A DNA stretch of 64,000 nt from Tubulanus polymorphus (lineage: Eukaryota; Nemertea; Palaeonemertea; Tubulaniformes; Tubulanidae). The DNA lies in contig NC_134028.1 of assembly GCF_964204645.1 (NCBI RefSeq), forward strand, positions 13,689,263-13,753,262, given 5' to 3'. The position numbers were made by a program, and so were the translations under genes. Below, one piece after another: positions 30,851 to 43,178 of this stretch (positions are counted from its first letter, which is position 1; every line of letters begins with the position of its first letter). The notes below the pieces were generated by a model. The model was not told the DNA's origin. It did no database searches and saw only the letters and a program-made list of their open reading frames with translations.

Positions 30851-32768
30851 TTATTTAAGAGAAAAAATTGATAATTTATTTTTAATCATATTCACTAATC
30901 CAATAATAATTGCACTCACAACTGTAATTAAAAATAAAATAATAAGCTCAGCAGCAAAGTTAATAATACTTCCTGCAGATTTCAATATAAAACCAACAAT
31001 TGATGCAATAATTCCAGGTAAAGCTGCGGCAGATTTTTTAGATACTTCCCATGAATATTTTGCTAATTTTTTCAAACCATCCTTAACATTATCTTGTAAT
31101 GAATTATTACTCGCAGTTGGTTTATCAGTTGGTTTAGGACTTGGTGTAGATTTTAATGAATTTGATATAGCTAAACGTATTGTTGTAAATACCATAGTTA
31201 CAGATGATAGAATTGAACGAAATGTGATAACTTCTAATTTAAATGATAATTTTATATCTTTCAATGATACTTTAGAAGTTGGGTTTATCAACATATCTTT
31301 AAAAATAACTTTTAATCTATTAATACAATAATCACATGATTTTTTAAGAATTTAATTTTTTCTTTCTTTACTTCTATTTTATATTTTATATGAAACCTTT
31401 TTTTTCAAACCATCTTTAACTTTATCTTGTATATAATTATTATTATTCGGTGGTTAATCAGGTGGTTTAGGATTTGGTGTAGATTTTAATGAATTTGATA
31501 AAGCTAAACCTATTGTTGTAAATACCATAGTTATTGCTGTTGAAATTGAAAGAATTGTTTTACCTTCTAACTTGAATAATAATTTTATTCTATCTTTTAA
31601 TGATATTTCAGAAATTGTTTTTATCAACAAATCTTTAATAATAACTTTTAATCTATTAATATTATAATCATATGATTTTAATAATAATTTAATTTCTCAT
31701 TTCTGTAATTCTATGTTATATATTAAATCATCAATTTCTTTTTTTAAATATCCATTTCTTTTTTTAAAATTCAATTCCATCAATAGCTTTATTATCTCTA
31801 TCTAACTTTAATTGTTCTATTTCTTTTCTTAATTTAGTTAATTCATATTCTAAAGTATTATTTTTTTATCTCTTATCATTTTATCGTGCTTAATCTTATC
31901 AGCTGATTTTTGTACACCTTTAATTTCTCTACGTGCTTGTTCAGGAAATGTTTCTTAATCTTCTTCAGTTAAACCAAGAATTCCTTTTTCCAATAAACTT
32001 AGTTTTTGATTTATTTCAGTTTCGGTACGAGATGAATATAAAGTACTATTCATCTCTTCTTCTATATCACTTAATCTATCAATTTGTTCTTCCAATAGTA
32101 ATTTAGTAATTGACTTGAATCATTATTAATTGGTTGAATATCTATTCTCGATGTTTCTGGTGTTGGAGTTCTTATTTCATCTGTGTACTCTTCCATTTTT
32201 GGTTTTGGATAATCTTGGATTATATCAAATAGTATATTAATTCTTTGATAAAATAATTTTTTAAACTTTTCATTTACTTCTTTTTCTTTAATATTTTCTA
32301 TTTCATTTCTATTATTTATTCTTTTAATTCTAATGTTCTCAAAGTTGATTCTTTTAATAATTGTTTTCCTTATCATAAGTGATATCAATATAATATTCAC
32401 CTTCCAAATGATAATACCATCGACCAGGTTTTAAAATTTTTTATTCATCTGCCAAAGGTCCAACGTCTTTATCATTTATAATGAAATTAGAATTTTCAAT
32501 TATACCTTTTAATTTAGGTATTTTGTTTAAATTATCAAAATCTCTTTCTTCTAAATATGAAACTAAAATTTTCAGGATATATTCTATCTTCAGCATTTCT
32601 AACAAAATCATCAGTACCAGACGTATTTAAATTAGAATTATATTCTGGTTTATTATCATAATCAATATTAGTTTCATTAAAACCTGGATTGTAATCAATA
32701 TATTCATCATCACTATTTTTCCTTTCATTTAAAGGATCAATATCATAACCTTTCCCACCTTCTGCCAC
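30851..32768 (-). pseudogene. Coiled-coil/membrane protein, copy B
   Basis: Homologue of 589-2022. The start codon context has decayed from TATAAATGG to TGTAAGTGG (GTG at 32768). The N-terminal domain resembles copy A, not copy C (PKLKGIIENSNF, DKDVGPLA). The membrane region is tandemly duplicated: 31063-31346 and 31402-31682 align throughout. Many frame breaks. Confidence 0.75.
31063..31682 (-). repeat. Internal tandem duplication of the membrane-region coding segment
   Basis: Units 31063-31346 and 31402-31682 share the same order (TTCAAACCATC, GTGTAGATTTTAATGAATTT, ATTGTTGTAAATACCATAG, AATAACTTTTAATCTATTAA) with many substitutions, so it is an old duplication. Confidence 0.8.
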
Positions 32769-32799
32769 TTACATAATAAAACCAGAAAGAAACTTTCCA

Positions 32800-33947
32800 T
32801 GATGGGTTTCTGTGTAATTGTTTCTGTTTCATTCACCGAACTCGCTGTCAAAAAGGCGATTCTCGATATAAATAGTAATGGGTTTTCCCCGCGGGATACC
32901 CGCTTTGGGAAAGGCACCTGAATCGATGCTACGAGTTCGAATCCCAATATTTAGACGTAATTTATTATTCTTTGAAATAAATTCTTAGAATTTCTATTTA
33001 TGATAGGATGTGCAGGTTTTGATTTGGTAATGATGTTAATAAAAGTTAACCTCTGAAGGTATTGTTTTCTATCTATTATTTGTGACGGATTAGTTTCGAT
33101 GCTCCTCACAACCCACCCCACCACGTGTCACTTATTCACACACGCGGATTGTATCATTTGTAATAGGCCTACCACATGAGAGAGTCCATGGCCTACCGTA
33201 GAATAGTAGGGCCTACCGATCACGCTATGTGCGATGAAAGTAGTGTTTGAATAAAACAAATTTTTAATGAAATAAACATTATTTATCATAATTAATCAAT
33301 ACATCAGGTGCCGCCTAAATAATTGTTTGTTTCGTGAAATTTGTACAAAACTTTGCGACTTCGCCATGTGACCCTGTCTTGTGACCCTGAAAATACTAGA
33401 AGAATCATCGGTAAGCTTATAAAACGGCGAGGTCAACATAGTAACAACAACTTCGGGGATTGAAAAAAAAAAACTCGAAAGAATTATTTCTTATACTGAT
33501 GAGTTATACTGATGGGGAGTAGCATTGTGACATTGACACCGGTTATTTATCTATTCACTATCAAATGTGACGAGCCCAATAAATGATTGCGCATAGATTC
33601 GGCCTCTCAGCATTTAGCACAGCAGTTCCGAGAAGTGTTAAGACCGATCAGCGCGCGCGCTATCTGAAAGCGGTGCTAGTACGATCAATATCTACAGGTA
33701 TATACGTGTTCAGTATTACACAGCGAGTACCAGTATGTTGATCGAGCGTCGTCGTAGCAACGCGCTATACAGCGGCTTGAACTAGCGAGTAACGTTAATT
33801 ATCTTTTAACCAAATTAGAGCACTTATAACCATCGGAATCAAATATAAACCAAGCTGCACCATCTACATCAAGTAGAGAATACCTGTGTGAAATTACAGA
33901 ATTGTCGGTCCACACAAACAGCTTAAATCGTGTCATAAAGAAACATC

Positions 33948-33991
<44 letters not shown>

Positions 33992-34037
33992 TGACGACGA
34001 TGCCATAGATGGGTTCGTCTGACGACGAAACCCATCA
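32800..34037. mobile_element. 1.2-kb non-autonomous element inserted between two Polinton genes
   Basis: Ends in inverted TGATGGGTTTC (32800-32810) and GAAACCCATCA (34027-34037). It separates the coiled-coil gene from the virion-type gene, adjacent in A and C. Inside are a GTTCGAATCCC block near 32930 (tRNA-SINE-like) and a (GACA)n run at 33955-33991; no coding sequence recognised. Confidence 0.6.
33955..33991. repeat. (GACA)n microsatellite
   Basis: About nine GACA units, close to the right end of the 1.2-kb element. Confidence 0.9.
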
Positions 34038-34047
34038 AAAATAAAAT

Positions 34048-34290
34048 TTAAAATTTAATATTCCTCCTAATACAATTCCAAATACAAGTTATAGCTAATT
34101 TAGTATTTTCATGTGATTTACTATCATTATTGGTTTCAATTATTTCATGATGAATATTATCAGTTTTAATATTTTCTGATGTATTGTAATCTTTTATTTG
34201 GGAATCATTATTTAATTTAATATTCTTAGTTTTAGTTTCAGTCGATTGAATATTTTTTTTAATTTTTTCACCTTCCATTAGTTTTGGAGC
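34048..34290 (-). pseudogene. Conserved virion-type protein, C-terminal fragment, copy B
   Basis: Matches the last about 75 residues of 1-572 (MEGEKIKKNIQSTETKTKNI, then the ENTKLAITCI tail). It is cut at 34290, where the sequence switches to polymerase in the opposite direction. Confidence 0.75.
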
Positions 34291-34296
34291 TGATAA

Positions 34297-37200
34297 AAAA
34301 CATTTAAAATCTAAAAGTCATATTAGAAATATTAATAATGATTATTTTAGGTGAAGATTATTTTGATAAAGATACTGATAAGAAACAAAGCACAATTAAT
34401 AGAATAAACAATAAATTAAACAATAAAAGACCATACATTCATTCATTAGATAATAAAAACGAAATAGAGATAACTGAAGCATTTAAAAGTGATATAGGAC
34501 CAGCCGCTATCGAGTTTAAATTTCATAAAGGTATAAACATTAAAAGAAAATAAAAAAATTTAGAAAATATTAAAAATATTATAAAAATAATTACAGGCGT
34601 AGAATATCCACAATTTAGTATATCAGTTAAAGTTAAATTCATAAAATCAGAAGATAAACCAATATATAATATAATTTATCATTCACAACATATTATTTCA
34701 AAACAGCATATAGATGATAGATTAGATGAATGTTATAATGATATAAAAAGTAAAAGAGAAATAAGGATATGGTTCAATATTTGATGAAATTATATTTATG
34801 ACTTTACATGTGTATAACACAAAATATAATAAGTTAACTAAATCGAAACCAATTGATAAAAATAATTTAACATATTATAAAGAACTAGATATTGAAGCAT
34901 CGAGTTATATTAAACTACCATTTAAAACTAATTCTGTTATAAATGTACAAAATTTTAATGATGAATGGTTTTTTTATGGACAATAATTAGTTGCTTACAT
35001 CCTGCAACTGATAATACACATAGCTTTAGAGTATCAAATTATAAACAATTTGAAAAATTTTATAAGATAAACAGTTATCCTGTTAGAATTGAAAATATTC
35101 AAAACATGGAAAGAGATAATAATCTAAATAAATAAAAATATAAATGTATTCGATTTAATTAAATTACCAAATACAAAACGTGATAAAATTGAACATTATA
35201 CATTAGAACCTTTGTATTTATCAAAAGATTATGATTCAAATGGTGTTATAGATATATCATATTATGAAAATCATTATATGTGGATAAAACAAATCGATTT
35301 ATTTTTTAGAACAGAAAAAACCACAAAAAATATATCTATGTAGAAAATGTATAACTAAATTCAGTAATGGAAGTGCATTATTAAATCAAAAACAATTATG
35401 CGAAAATCATGATTATTGTAAAATGATTTTACCAAATGAAAAGGATAAGATATTAGAATTTAAAAAAAAACTGATTACAAGAATGAAGTACCATTTGTAA
35501 TATATGAAGATTTTGAATCATTAAATAAAGAATTAACTGATCAAGATAGAAAAGAAATATATTATAAAAGAAAGAAATTAAATTCTAATGAAAATGATTT
35601 TTCAGAAGAACCACCAAAAATAAATACTATTAAAAAGATTCATCAATCAGCTGCAGCTTTCGGGTTATATATAAAATCTGATTATCCAGAACCAATTAAA
35701 AGTGAATATTATAATTATAGAAATGAAAATGTTATCAATCATTTTTGTGACTTATTAATTGAATATGAAATAAAATTTAATAAATTGTTAAATGAAAATA
35801 AAGAAATTATAATAAACAGAAGAAGATAATGAAGAATTTGAGTTTTCAGATGAATGTTATTATTGTAATCAAGTATTCTATTCATCTGATGAAAAAGTAA
35901 GAAATCATGATCATTTGAATGGTAAATTTAGAGGTGCAGCGCATGCGAATTGTAACTTACAAGCTGAGAAAATCAATTTAGTTCCAGTTATATTTCATAA
36001 TTTATCAAGGTATGATGCACATTTATTTATAAAACAGTTATGTCATAAAATAGAAGGAATCAATAATGAAATAGAAAGATTAAATTCAAATAGATCAAAA
36101 GATAAACTTATAAATTTAAAATGTTAGCTAAAACATCTGAGAATTATATATCTTTCCAATTTGGATGTCTAAGATTTATAGATTTATAGATTCATATAGA
36201 TTTTTAAGTAGTTCATTAGATAATTTATCAAAATCATTAGTTGATGATGAATTGAAAATATTAAAGCAACACTATCCAAATAATGATGATTTTCAATTAA
36301 TGAGGTTTAAAGGCGCGATTCCATATTCATTTTATAAAAATCATAATGATTTTAATATGACTGAACTTACAAAAGAACAATTCTATGATGAATTAAACAA
36401 TGAATATGTTAAAGATAAAGTTTATAAAAGAACACTGAATATTTGGAATCATTTCAAAATAAAAAATCATGGAGGATTAGTAGATTTATATTTAGAATCG
36501 GATGTATTATTGTTAAATTGTGGATTAAATTTACAGATATAAAAATGGATTTATTAACAAATATAGATCAATTATTATTATTTAAAAATGTATAAGAGGA
36601 GGTGTTTCAGGTGTATTAGGTGATAGGTATTTCAATGTAAATGATAACCCTGGATATAATCTATTATAATAGATGCAAATAATCTATATGGTTGGGCAAT
36701 GATGGAACCACAACCTTATGGAGTATTTGAAAGTTTTACAGTATGAAAATAATGATAAATTTGATTGGAAGAAAAGAATTCTAGATATTTCAGATGATTC
36801 AGATACTGGTTACTTCTTTGTTGTAGATTTAGAATATCCTGAACATATTAAATTCAAATCTAGAAATCTAGCATACTGTCCCGAACATAAAACTGTAACA
36901 CATGAAGAATTATCAAATTATCAAAAAAGAATTAAACCTAAAAATCATATTCATACAGAAAAGTTAATGGTAACTCAGGAAGATAAATATAAGTACGTAG
37001 TGCATTATCGGATGTTAAAATTCTAAAATCTAAAACGAGGAATGATTCTAAAAAAAGTACATATACATACTTCATTTAGTCAACCTAAATGGTTAGAAAA
37101 ATATATAGATTTTAATACCAAACAGAGAACTAAAGCTAGACTGAATTTGAGAAAGATTTTTTCAAACTAATGAATAATGCATTTTATGGTAAGACTTGTG

Positions 37201-38012
37201 AAATAGTAGAAATTATATTAGAAATAGAAATGATATTGAGTAAGTTAGTAATGCTAAAAGAATTAGACATTTACCAAAATATCCTAAATTTATTGGTATC
37301 AGAATATTTGATGAAAATTTAGCTGCTGTTAAAATAAGGAGGACTTCTATGAAGTTCAATAAACCTATTTATGTTGGAGCATCAGTTTTAGTAATATCAA
37401 AATTATTGATGTATGAATTTTACTAAAACGTATTACAACCTCATTTTGGAGAAAAGCATATAGAAATCTTAAATTTTGAAACAGATTCTTACGTATTAAA
37501 GATAAAAACTAATAATATAACAGTTGATTTAACAACATTAAAACATCATTTCGACTTTAGTAATTATCCTAAAAATCATGAATTATATAATACTGAAAAT
37601 AAAAAAGTTCCAGATAAATTCAAAGACGAATTAGGTGGCGAAGAAATGGTAGAGTTCATTGGAATTCGATCGAAAATGTATAGTTATAAAACTAAAACTC
37701 ATGAAGCTAAAAAGTTGAAAGCAATAACCAAAAGTGTAGTAGAAAAAAAATATTCATTTCAAAGATTACATCAATTGTATATTCAATGAAGAAGTTAGAA
37801 AACATAAGATGAAATGTTTGAGATCCAAAGATCATGAAATGTTTATTGAAGAGATAGAAAAGGTTAGTTTGAACCCTTTCGATGATAAAAGATATATATT
37901 AGACGATGGAATTCATACAGTCGCTTATGGTTGGAATTTAGATTAATACTTAAAGTTCAAAAGAGAAGAAACAAAAGAGAATGAAATTATGAAAAGAATT
38001 CTAGCATGCTAA
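34297..38012 (+). pseudogene. PolB: Protein-primed family B DNA polymerase, copy B (inverted segment)
   Basis: Begins inside the zinc-finger region at LKSKSHIRN, so the N-terminus is lost at the junction. Exonuclease blocks: FEDFES-like near 35505, FHNLSRYDAHLFIKQL near 35995, LYLESDVLLL near 36490. Polymerase blocks: DANNLYGWAMMEPQPYG near 36675, MNNAFYGKTC near 37170, and a decayed YxDTDS box (NFETDS) near 37470. C-terminal NPFDDKRYILDDGIHTVAYG near 37880. About ten frame breaks. Confidence 0.88.
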
Positions 38013-38041
38013 TCAATTTTAATAAAAAATTTTATATTAAA

Positions 38042-38396
38042 ATGGGGAGTAAACAAATACACAGTGAGAACCACAAATCATTTCTAGATAGGATAAAAGA
38101 TACCACAAATGCTAAAACAGTAGATTATAAATTTATAAAGTTAACAGAATTAACATTACATAAGAAATATTTAATTACAAATATTGAAACAATTACAAAC
38201 ATATATAGAGATAAATAAGTTATATCATTTAGAATATGAAGGATTAAAAGGAAATAAATATAAATTCAGAACTTATTTACCAGATAGATTTCATAGATTA
38301 TCAAGTGAAGATCTAGAAGAATTATGTTCAGGTGATTTCTATTTCATATACAAAGGTAAGAATGAAAAAGGGCACCATGATATAGGTTTCGAATGA
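38042..38396 (+). pseudogene. Small conserved Polinton protein beside polymerase, copy B
   Basis: Same as 55066-55419 but with a TAA/frameshift near 38216. KFRTYLPDRFHRLSSEDLEEL and YKGKNEKGHH are conserved. Confidence 0.7.
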
Positions 38397-38409
38397 GAAA
38401 AAAAAATAA

Positions 38410-39165
38410 ATGGTAGAATTAAAAGAATTTAGAATATCTTTTAATTCTAGAAGACTTACAAATCATAAATCACATAATTTACTAGTACAATTAGATAGAG
38501 AATTCAAAAACTGTGTAGATTTAAAATTAGTAAATGTAAATTTATGTAACTCTTTTTATAATGTATCGGATACAAGTATTGAACATAGAGTCTTTTTAAT
38601 TCATGATAGAAATAAAAAAAGATGGTTTCATCTTTATCTTAAACCAGGATTATATAATTTAGAAACATTAGCTCAAGAAATCAATAAAAGAGCACGCTCA
38701 AAAATGGGTGCATCTACTGGATTTGGATTAAGACTTAATAAAAGTGTTAGCTCTGATAAAATAAGAATAAAATTAGGCAATGAAGTTCAACATCAATTTC
38801 TAGTTAAAAAACCTTCAACTAAAATCTTAGGAATCAACCCAGATGTAAGGATACGTAATGCTGATGCTACACCAAATATAATGCCTTTTACACACTTGTA
38901 TTTATTGCAATTTAATTGACCAACAAAAGCATTCGAAGCAACTAAAGATACAATTTGTAATTCTGGTTTATTAAATATTTTACCATTAAACAATGTTAAA
39001 GAATTTCGAACACAAATAAATTATAATTTAGCTGAGTGTGATTTCAAACCATGCATTCCTCAATTTCATAATTTTAGATTAGAAACTAGAAATCACAATG
39101 GATATTTAATTGATTTAAATAACTTTCCTGTAATTAATGAATTAGTTGTAAGATGTAGAGAATAA
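38410..39165 (+). pseudogene. Penton-like minor capsid protein, copy B
   Basis: Open for 169 residues (38410-38919), then a frameshift near 38905-38918; the remainder runs to TAA at 39163-39165. Beta-rich throughout, with LKLVNVNLCNSFYNV and the GLYNLETLAQEIN motif that recurs in single-jelly-roll penton proteins of Polintons and related viruses. Assignment to penton is by motif feel and gene position, so moderate. Confidence 0.5.
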
Positions 39166-39190
39166 TTAATAATTTTTTCACTATATAAAT

Positions 39191-39396
39191 ATGAATATAC
39201 CATAGTAGGACCGAGTTTATGTTTTATTAATGCATCAATGATTAATAAAGAAAATTATAATATAGAAAAAGTAATTGATTTAATTAAAACATCTTTAGAA
39301 TATTATGAATTAAATGAAGATGGAATTATCGATGATATTAAAAACATATTATCTAAAATATATGATAATCACAAAAATAGTAATGAAATAAATGTA
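39191..39396 (+). pseudogene. Fragment of the small gene at 53977-54272
   Basis: MINKENYNIEKVIDLIK-type sequence matches until 39396, where Polinton similarity ends abruptly. An internal deletion removes about 75 bases found in copy C. Confidence 0.65.
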
Positions 39397-39768
39397 TGAT
39401 TTCGATGATATGCTTTTTAGATAAATTTCTAAGATACAGTTGACCTTTTAAACTGAAGCTGAATCAGGTACCGATATGTTAAAATTGATTTCCAGTATGC
39501 TAGCCACATGCATAGCAGACCGCTTGTTTGTATGCAGAGAGCCACAGTCTCAATGATGAATCTGGTTACAAGAAAAAAATAGGATGGTTGACCAGTATTC
39601 AGACTGTAAGCCATCGGACGTTTGGGTCTAGCTTGATAGTTTGAAGCTCTCCTGGTATGCTACGTCTTGTAAATACTACTTGTAAATATCACTCTGTACA
39701 TCTCGACCCGAAAGGGTGTAATCAGTATAATAAAGAGTTTATTGAATTGAATTGAATTATCCACTCCT
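39397..39768 (+). mobile_element. Probable 3' tail of a non-LTR retrotransposon
   Basis: Ends with CGACCCGAAAGGGTGTAATC, then AATAAAG and a (TTGAA)n tail (GAATTGAATTGAATT). Short-repeat tails of this kind are typical of CR1/L2-type elements. No coding sequence is left. It marks the truncated end of copy B. Confidence 0.45.
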
Positions 39769-40585
39769 GTCAAATCTTCTGCATGGAACAAAGATATCTC
39801 AACGGGAAATTATCATATTTGAAAATTCCGCTAGTAGTTTCCTAATGTTACTTATTACCGGGTAATCATTGATAATTTTTATCACAACCCCATTCGACAT
39901 ACAGTAAGTGGAAATCATATGCTTAGATGCAAAAAGGCACTGGCTTATACTCTACCAACGACTGTCAAAGAAATGTTGTTTGAAGTTGTTTTGTTGGTTG
40001 GTAATGATAACTATCTGAAATTGGTACAGCAAAGAAAAATACAAGTTGAGGAAACCTTGTTCTGGGTTGAATATAAACTTGGTTGATAATTTAAATCAAG
40101 AAGACAATCAAATGTAACGACCATCTTCAAACCCCGTTGAAGTTTGTTACCTGTTCCTTATTCTTTATTTGGTTACTTTTTCCCTCGAATAATAAGGAAC
40201 CTGTTCCCGATTCGGTTTTTCTTGTTACCAGTTAGGCTTTTTATGTGTTTTGTTCTCCAAATTTACTCTTTTATGCCGAAATTTACTCTTTTATGCCGAA
40301 TCATTCGGCATAAAGGTTTTAGTATAAGCGCATCCTCTAGTAAGAAATACCCGCAAGAAAAACCAACAGTCGACCTAGAGGCATGTTTTTTTTTTAAATT
40401 CCGAATTGGCTAGCTGGCGCATTTATACGCTATTCCTCTATCCTTGGTCCAGACACTTTTGCATTACCATGTCGCATCTCGGATCCTGAACTTCGCTGAA
40501 AAAGCTAAAACACTAAAACACCGGAACGCTGAAAAAAAAAGGTTCAATTTCAGGAAATTCCCGAAAAAGCTGGCTTACAAATAGA
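39769..40585. other. No gene recognised
   Basis: Host intergenic or intronic sequence; a local duplication of TTTACTCTTTTATGCCGAA at 40260-40300 is the only structure noticed. Confidence 0.5.
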
Positions 40586-40589
40586 ACAT

Positions 40590-40730
40590 GGATATGCCCG
40601 AAAAACGCTGAAATCGTGCTAGGAGCCGACAATACCTGTTTGTAATTTCTTCCGGGCCGGTGTCCGCTGTCGAGTCCTGAACCAAGTACTTTAGTCTCTA
40701 CCTAATTTTTGGTTTCAGAGACATGCATAA
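40590..40730. repeat. Dispersed repeat, inverted partner at 60790-60910
   Basis: Shares CCGAAAAACGCTGAAATC, GGGCCGGTGTCCGCT and CTCTACCTAATTTT with the opposite strand of 60790-60910; the two copies bracket Polinton C. Confidence 0.75.
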
Positions 40731-40879
40731 ACGGTATGTGTGGAGTATACTTGGACAAATTAAGTCGGTTGTAATCGGATATTCAATGCATATGGGCAGC
40801 ATAATGAAGAATACACATTCACAAATCGTGCGAGCCAACTAAAAACACTATGCTGAATTTTACAAGAATATGGTTTACT

Positions 40880-41299
40880 TCTCTGCAAGACCGTAAGAAG
40901 AAATTCTAAAAATGGGCTTGCTGACATGGTTGTACTGAAAGCTTGCTTGGTGGTTTTATATTTCTGTAGTAGAATTAATCGAACTTTAAACTTATCACTT
41001 TTTAAAGAGGTAAGAGATCGGTGTTGTCTTACATCGTTACGTGAAATGTTACACCCGGGGACTGGGGTTCGGAATGATTTTTTGGTAGACATGGACAAAT
41101 TTTTTGGATCGTTGTTCTTTGAATATTGTGGTTTCTTAACGGAAACTATGATCATGTTGATAATTGCCAGATTACTTCTATCAGATTATGTTCAAATGAT
41201 TTTGTAGTATAAAAACTTTACAACTGAAAGAAATAATGTGACTTACTCGATTGACTTTAGGTGAAGAGAAGCGAACACGGAAATATATAGAAGCCACGA
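40880..41299 (+). repeat. Left host flank of Polinton C, paralogous to 62210-62640
   Basis: Direct similarity to 62210-62640 (GGGCTTGCTGACATGGTTGT, GTAGTAGAATTAATCGAACT, GAGAAGCGAAC). Similarity stops at 41299, which dates and places the left junction of the element. Confidence 0.8.
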
Positions 41300-41300
41300 T

Positions 41301-41447
41301 AGTAATGGGGGTTTAGTGGTTCTAGATCAAAGGTCGAAAGGTCGAGCTCGTAAAAAATGAAAAAATATGAAAATAACAATAATTTCTATTTGAATTAGTC
41401 ACCCGCCCTTTCAACCTTTAATCTAGAACAACTAAACCCCTATTACT
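41301..41447. repeat. Palindromic duplication of the left terminal sequence
   Basis: Arms 41301-41343 and 41404-41447 are reverse complements with few mismatches (AGTAATGGGGGTTTAG versus CTAAACCCCTATTACT), spacer about 60 bp. The right end of the element lacks the outer arm. Confidence 0.8.
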
Positions 41448-41640
41448 CTTAAAATATTTATATACATGAATAAAATATATATGAATAACACATAAATTGA
41501 TAGATTATTCGATATAATAGGGTGAGTAAAGTGTGAGCTCTTATAGATAGATATATAGATATATTTTAAACATATTTCAATATTTATATTTGTATGAGTT
41601 AGATTTTTAAACATTAAAAGTGTTAGTAAAGTGTGGTTGA
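41426..41640 (+). repeat. Left terminal inverted repeat of Polinton C
   Basis: GAACAACTAAACCCCTATTA onward matches the reverse complement of 59808-60034, with a few indels near 41515-41540. Confidence 0.9.
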
Positions 41641-41697
41641 AATAATACTAGAGTAGTGCGCCGCCAAGTTCAAGATTCGGCCGCTAGAGGCACCACC

Positions 41698-41867
<170 letters not shown>

Positions 41868-41909
41868 TTTACAAATTTTATAGGCTAAGTAAAAAAATAT
41901 GTATAATAA

Positions 41910-42510
41910 ATGGAATCAGAACAACCACAAACTATCAATATTACAAATAACACTGCTGTCATAAATATATACTACAAGAAGTGCTCTAAATGTGAATTAG
42001 ATAAATTAGCTATAACAGATAACAAATTAGCTATATACCAAACAATATCGAGAAGATAATAGAGAAGCTTACAATGATTATATGACAGAATATATGAGAG
42101 GAAGATATCAAACAGATTTTAATTTTAAAGTGAAACAATGTTTAAGGTCTAGATTAACACAATTATTTAACAAAGGAACGCATTCAGAAACACTATCTAA
42201 TTTATGTTGTTCAGATGCATTTTTCATATCGTGGATAATATATCAATTCGACGATAAAATGAATATAGATAATTATGGTAAATACTTTCATATTGATCAT
42301 GTGTTGCCGATTTCTAAATTTGACATGAGTGATGAATACAATAAAAAACTATTTTGGAATTGGAAAAATTTAAGACCTCTAGAAAAGAAGGAAAATATAA
42401 TTAAATTTAATAAACTAGATTTACAGTTATATTTAGATCAACTGGATAAAGCAAAGACATTTGTTGAATTATGGAATTCAAAGCAGAATGAAAAACATGT
42501 TGAAGCTTAA
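41910..42510 (+). pseudogene. Zinc-ribbon HNH endonuclease, copy C
   Basis: First frame from ATG 41910 reads through KKCSKCEL and then meets TAA near 42057 after losing the second Cys pair; the second frame, 42082-42510 (142 residues), holds the HNH core FHIDHVLPISKF and WNWKNLRPLEKKEN intact. Located just inside the left TIR. A truncated nuclease domain could still be expressed, but the zinc ribbon is disrupted. Confidence 0.75.
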
Positions 42511-42562
42511 GCGGTTATAATAAAAACTCTACTCGAGTCGCTCGTGTATGTGTGTGTTTAGT

Positions 42563-42784
42563 TAGGCTAAACAAAAATTATACCTTGTTTCTCCGCAGCG
42601 GCCGGGTCATTTTTGTAAAATTTGATAAAATTTGTAAACAGTTCATTTCTATAGCGGCCGGGTCTGTTATGGTAAAATTGATCACGATTTAAAAAAAGTA
42701 ATGTATAGGGTAGATAGGCGGCCGGCCGGGTCAACATTTAAGCTCAGCAGAGCGGAGAAACAAGGTATCAATTTTTTTAGCCTA
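42563..42784. mobile_element. MITE with about 33-bp terminal inverted repeats
   Basis: Arms TAGGCTAA...TACCTTGTTTCTCCGC at 42563-42596 and the complement at 42752-42784. Interior has three copies of GCGGCCGGGTC. No coding capacity. Confidence 0.8.
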
Positions 42785-43178
42785 TCCATTATAACTGCCT
42801 ATATGCAATTATACTAACATCTGTGCCACATTTTATATTCAGTTGAATGGGGTGTACCTCATTTGAATATTGATCGAATGTGCTATTATAGTTGAAAAGG
42901 ATTAATCAATTACATCACAAAGGAACATCTGTTGCTTAGACAGACAGGGCCTGGGTATATTGAGCGCAGACGCATTACTACATCCGAACTGATCAGACGG
43001 TATATATAGAACGTATAATATCTTTCTCTAGAAACACATTTAGTTATAAATGTAAGTACTGTTTTTGTTGTTATTAAGACGCCGGGAAACGTTAAACATG
43101 TTTAAGTGCTGTAATTGATATTTGACAACTACAACTTCAAGTTAGTTTTATTCTACATTCTAGATATTTAGTAAAAAA

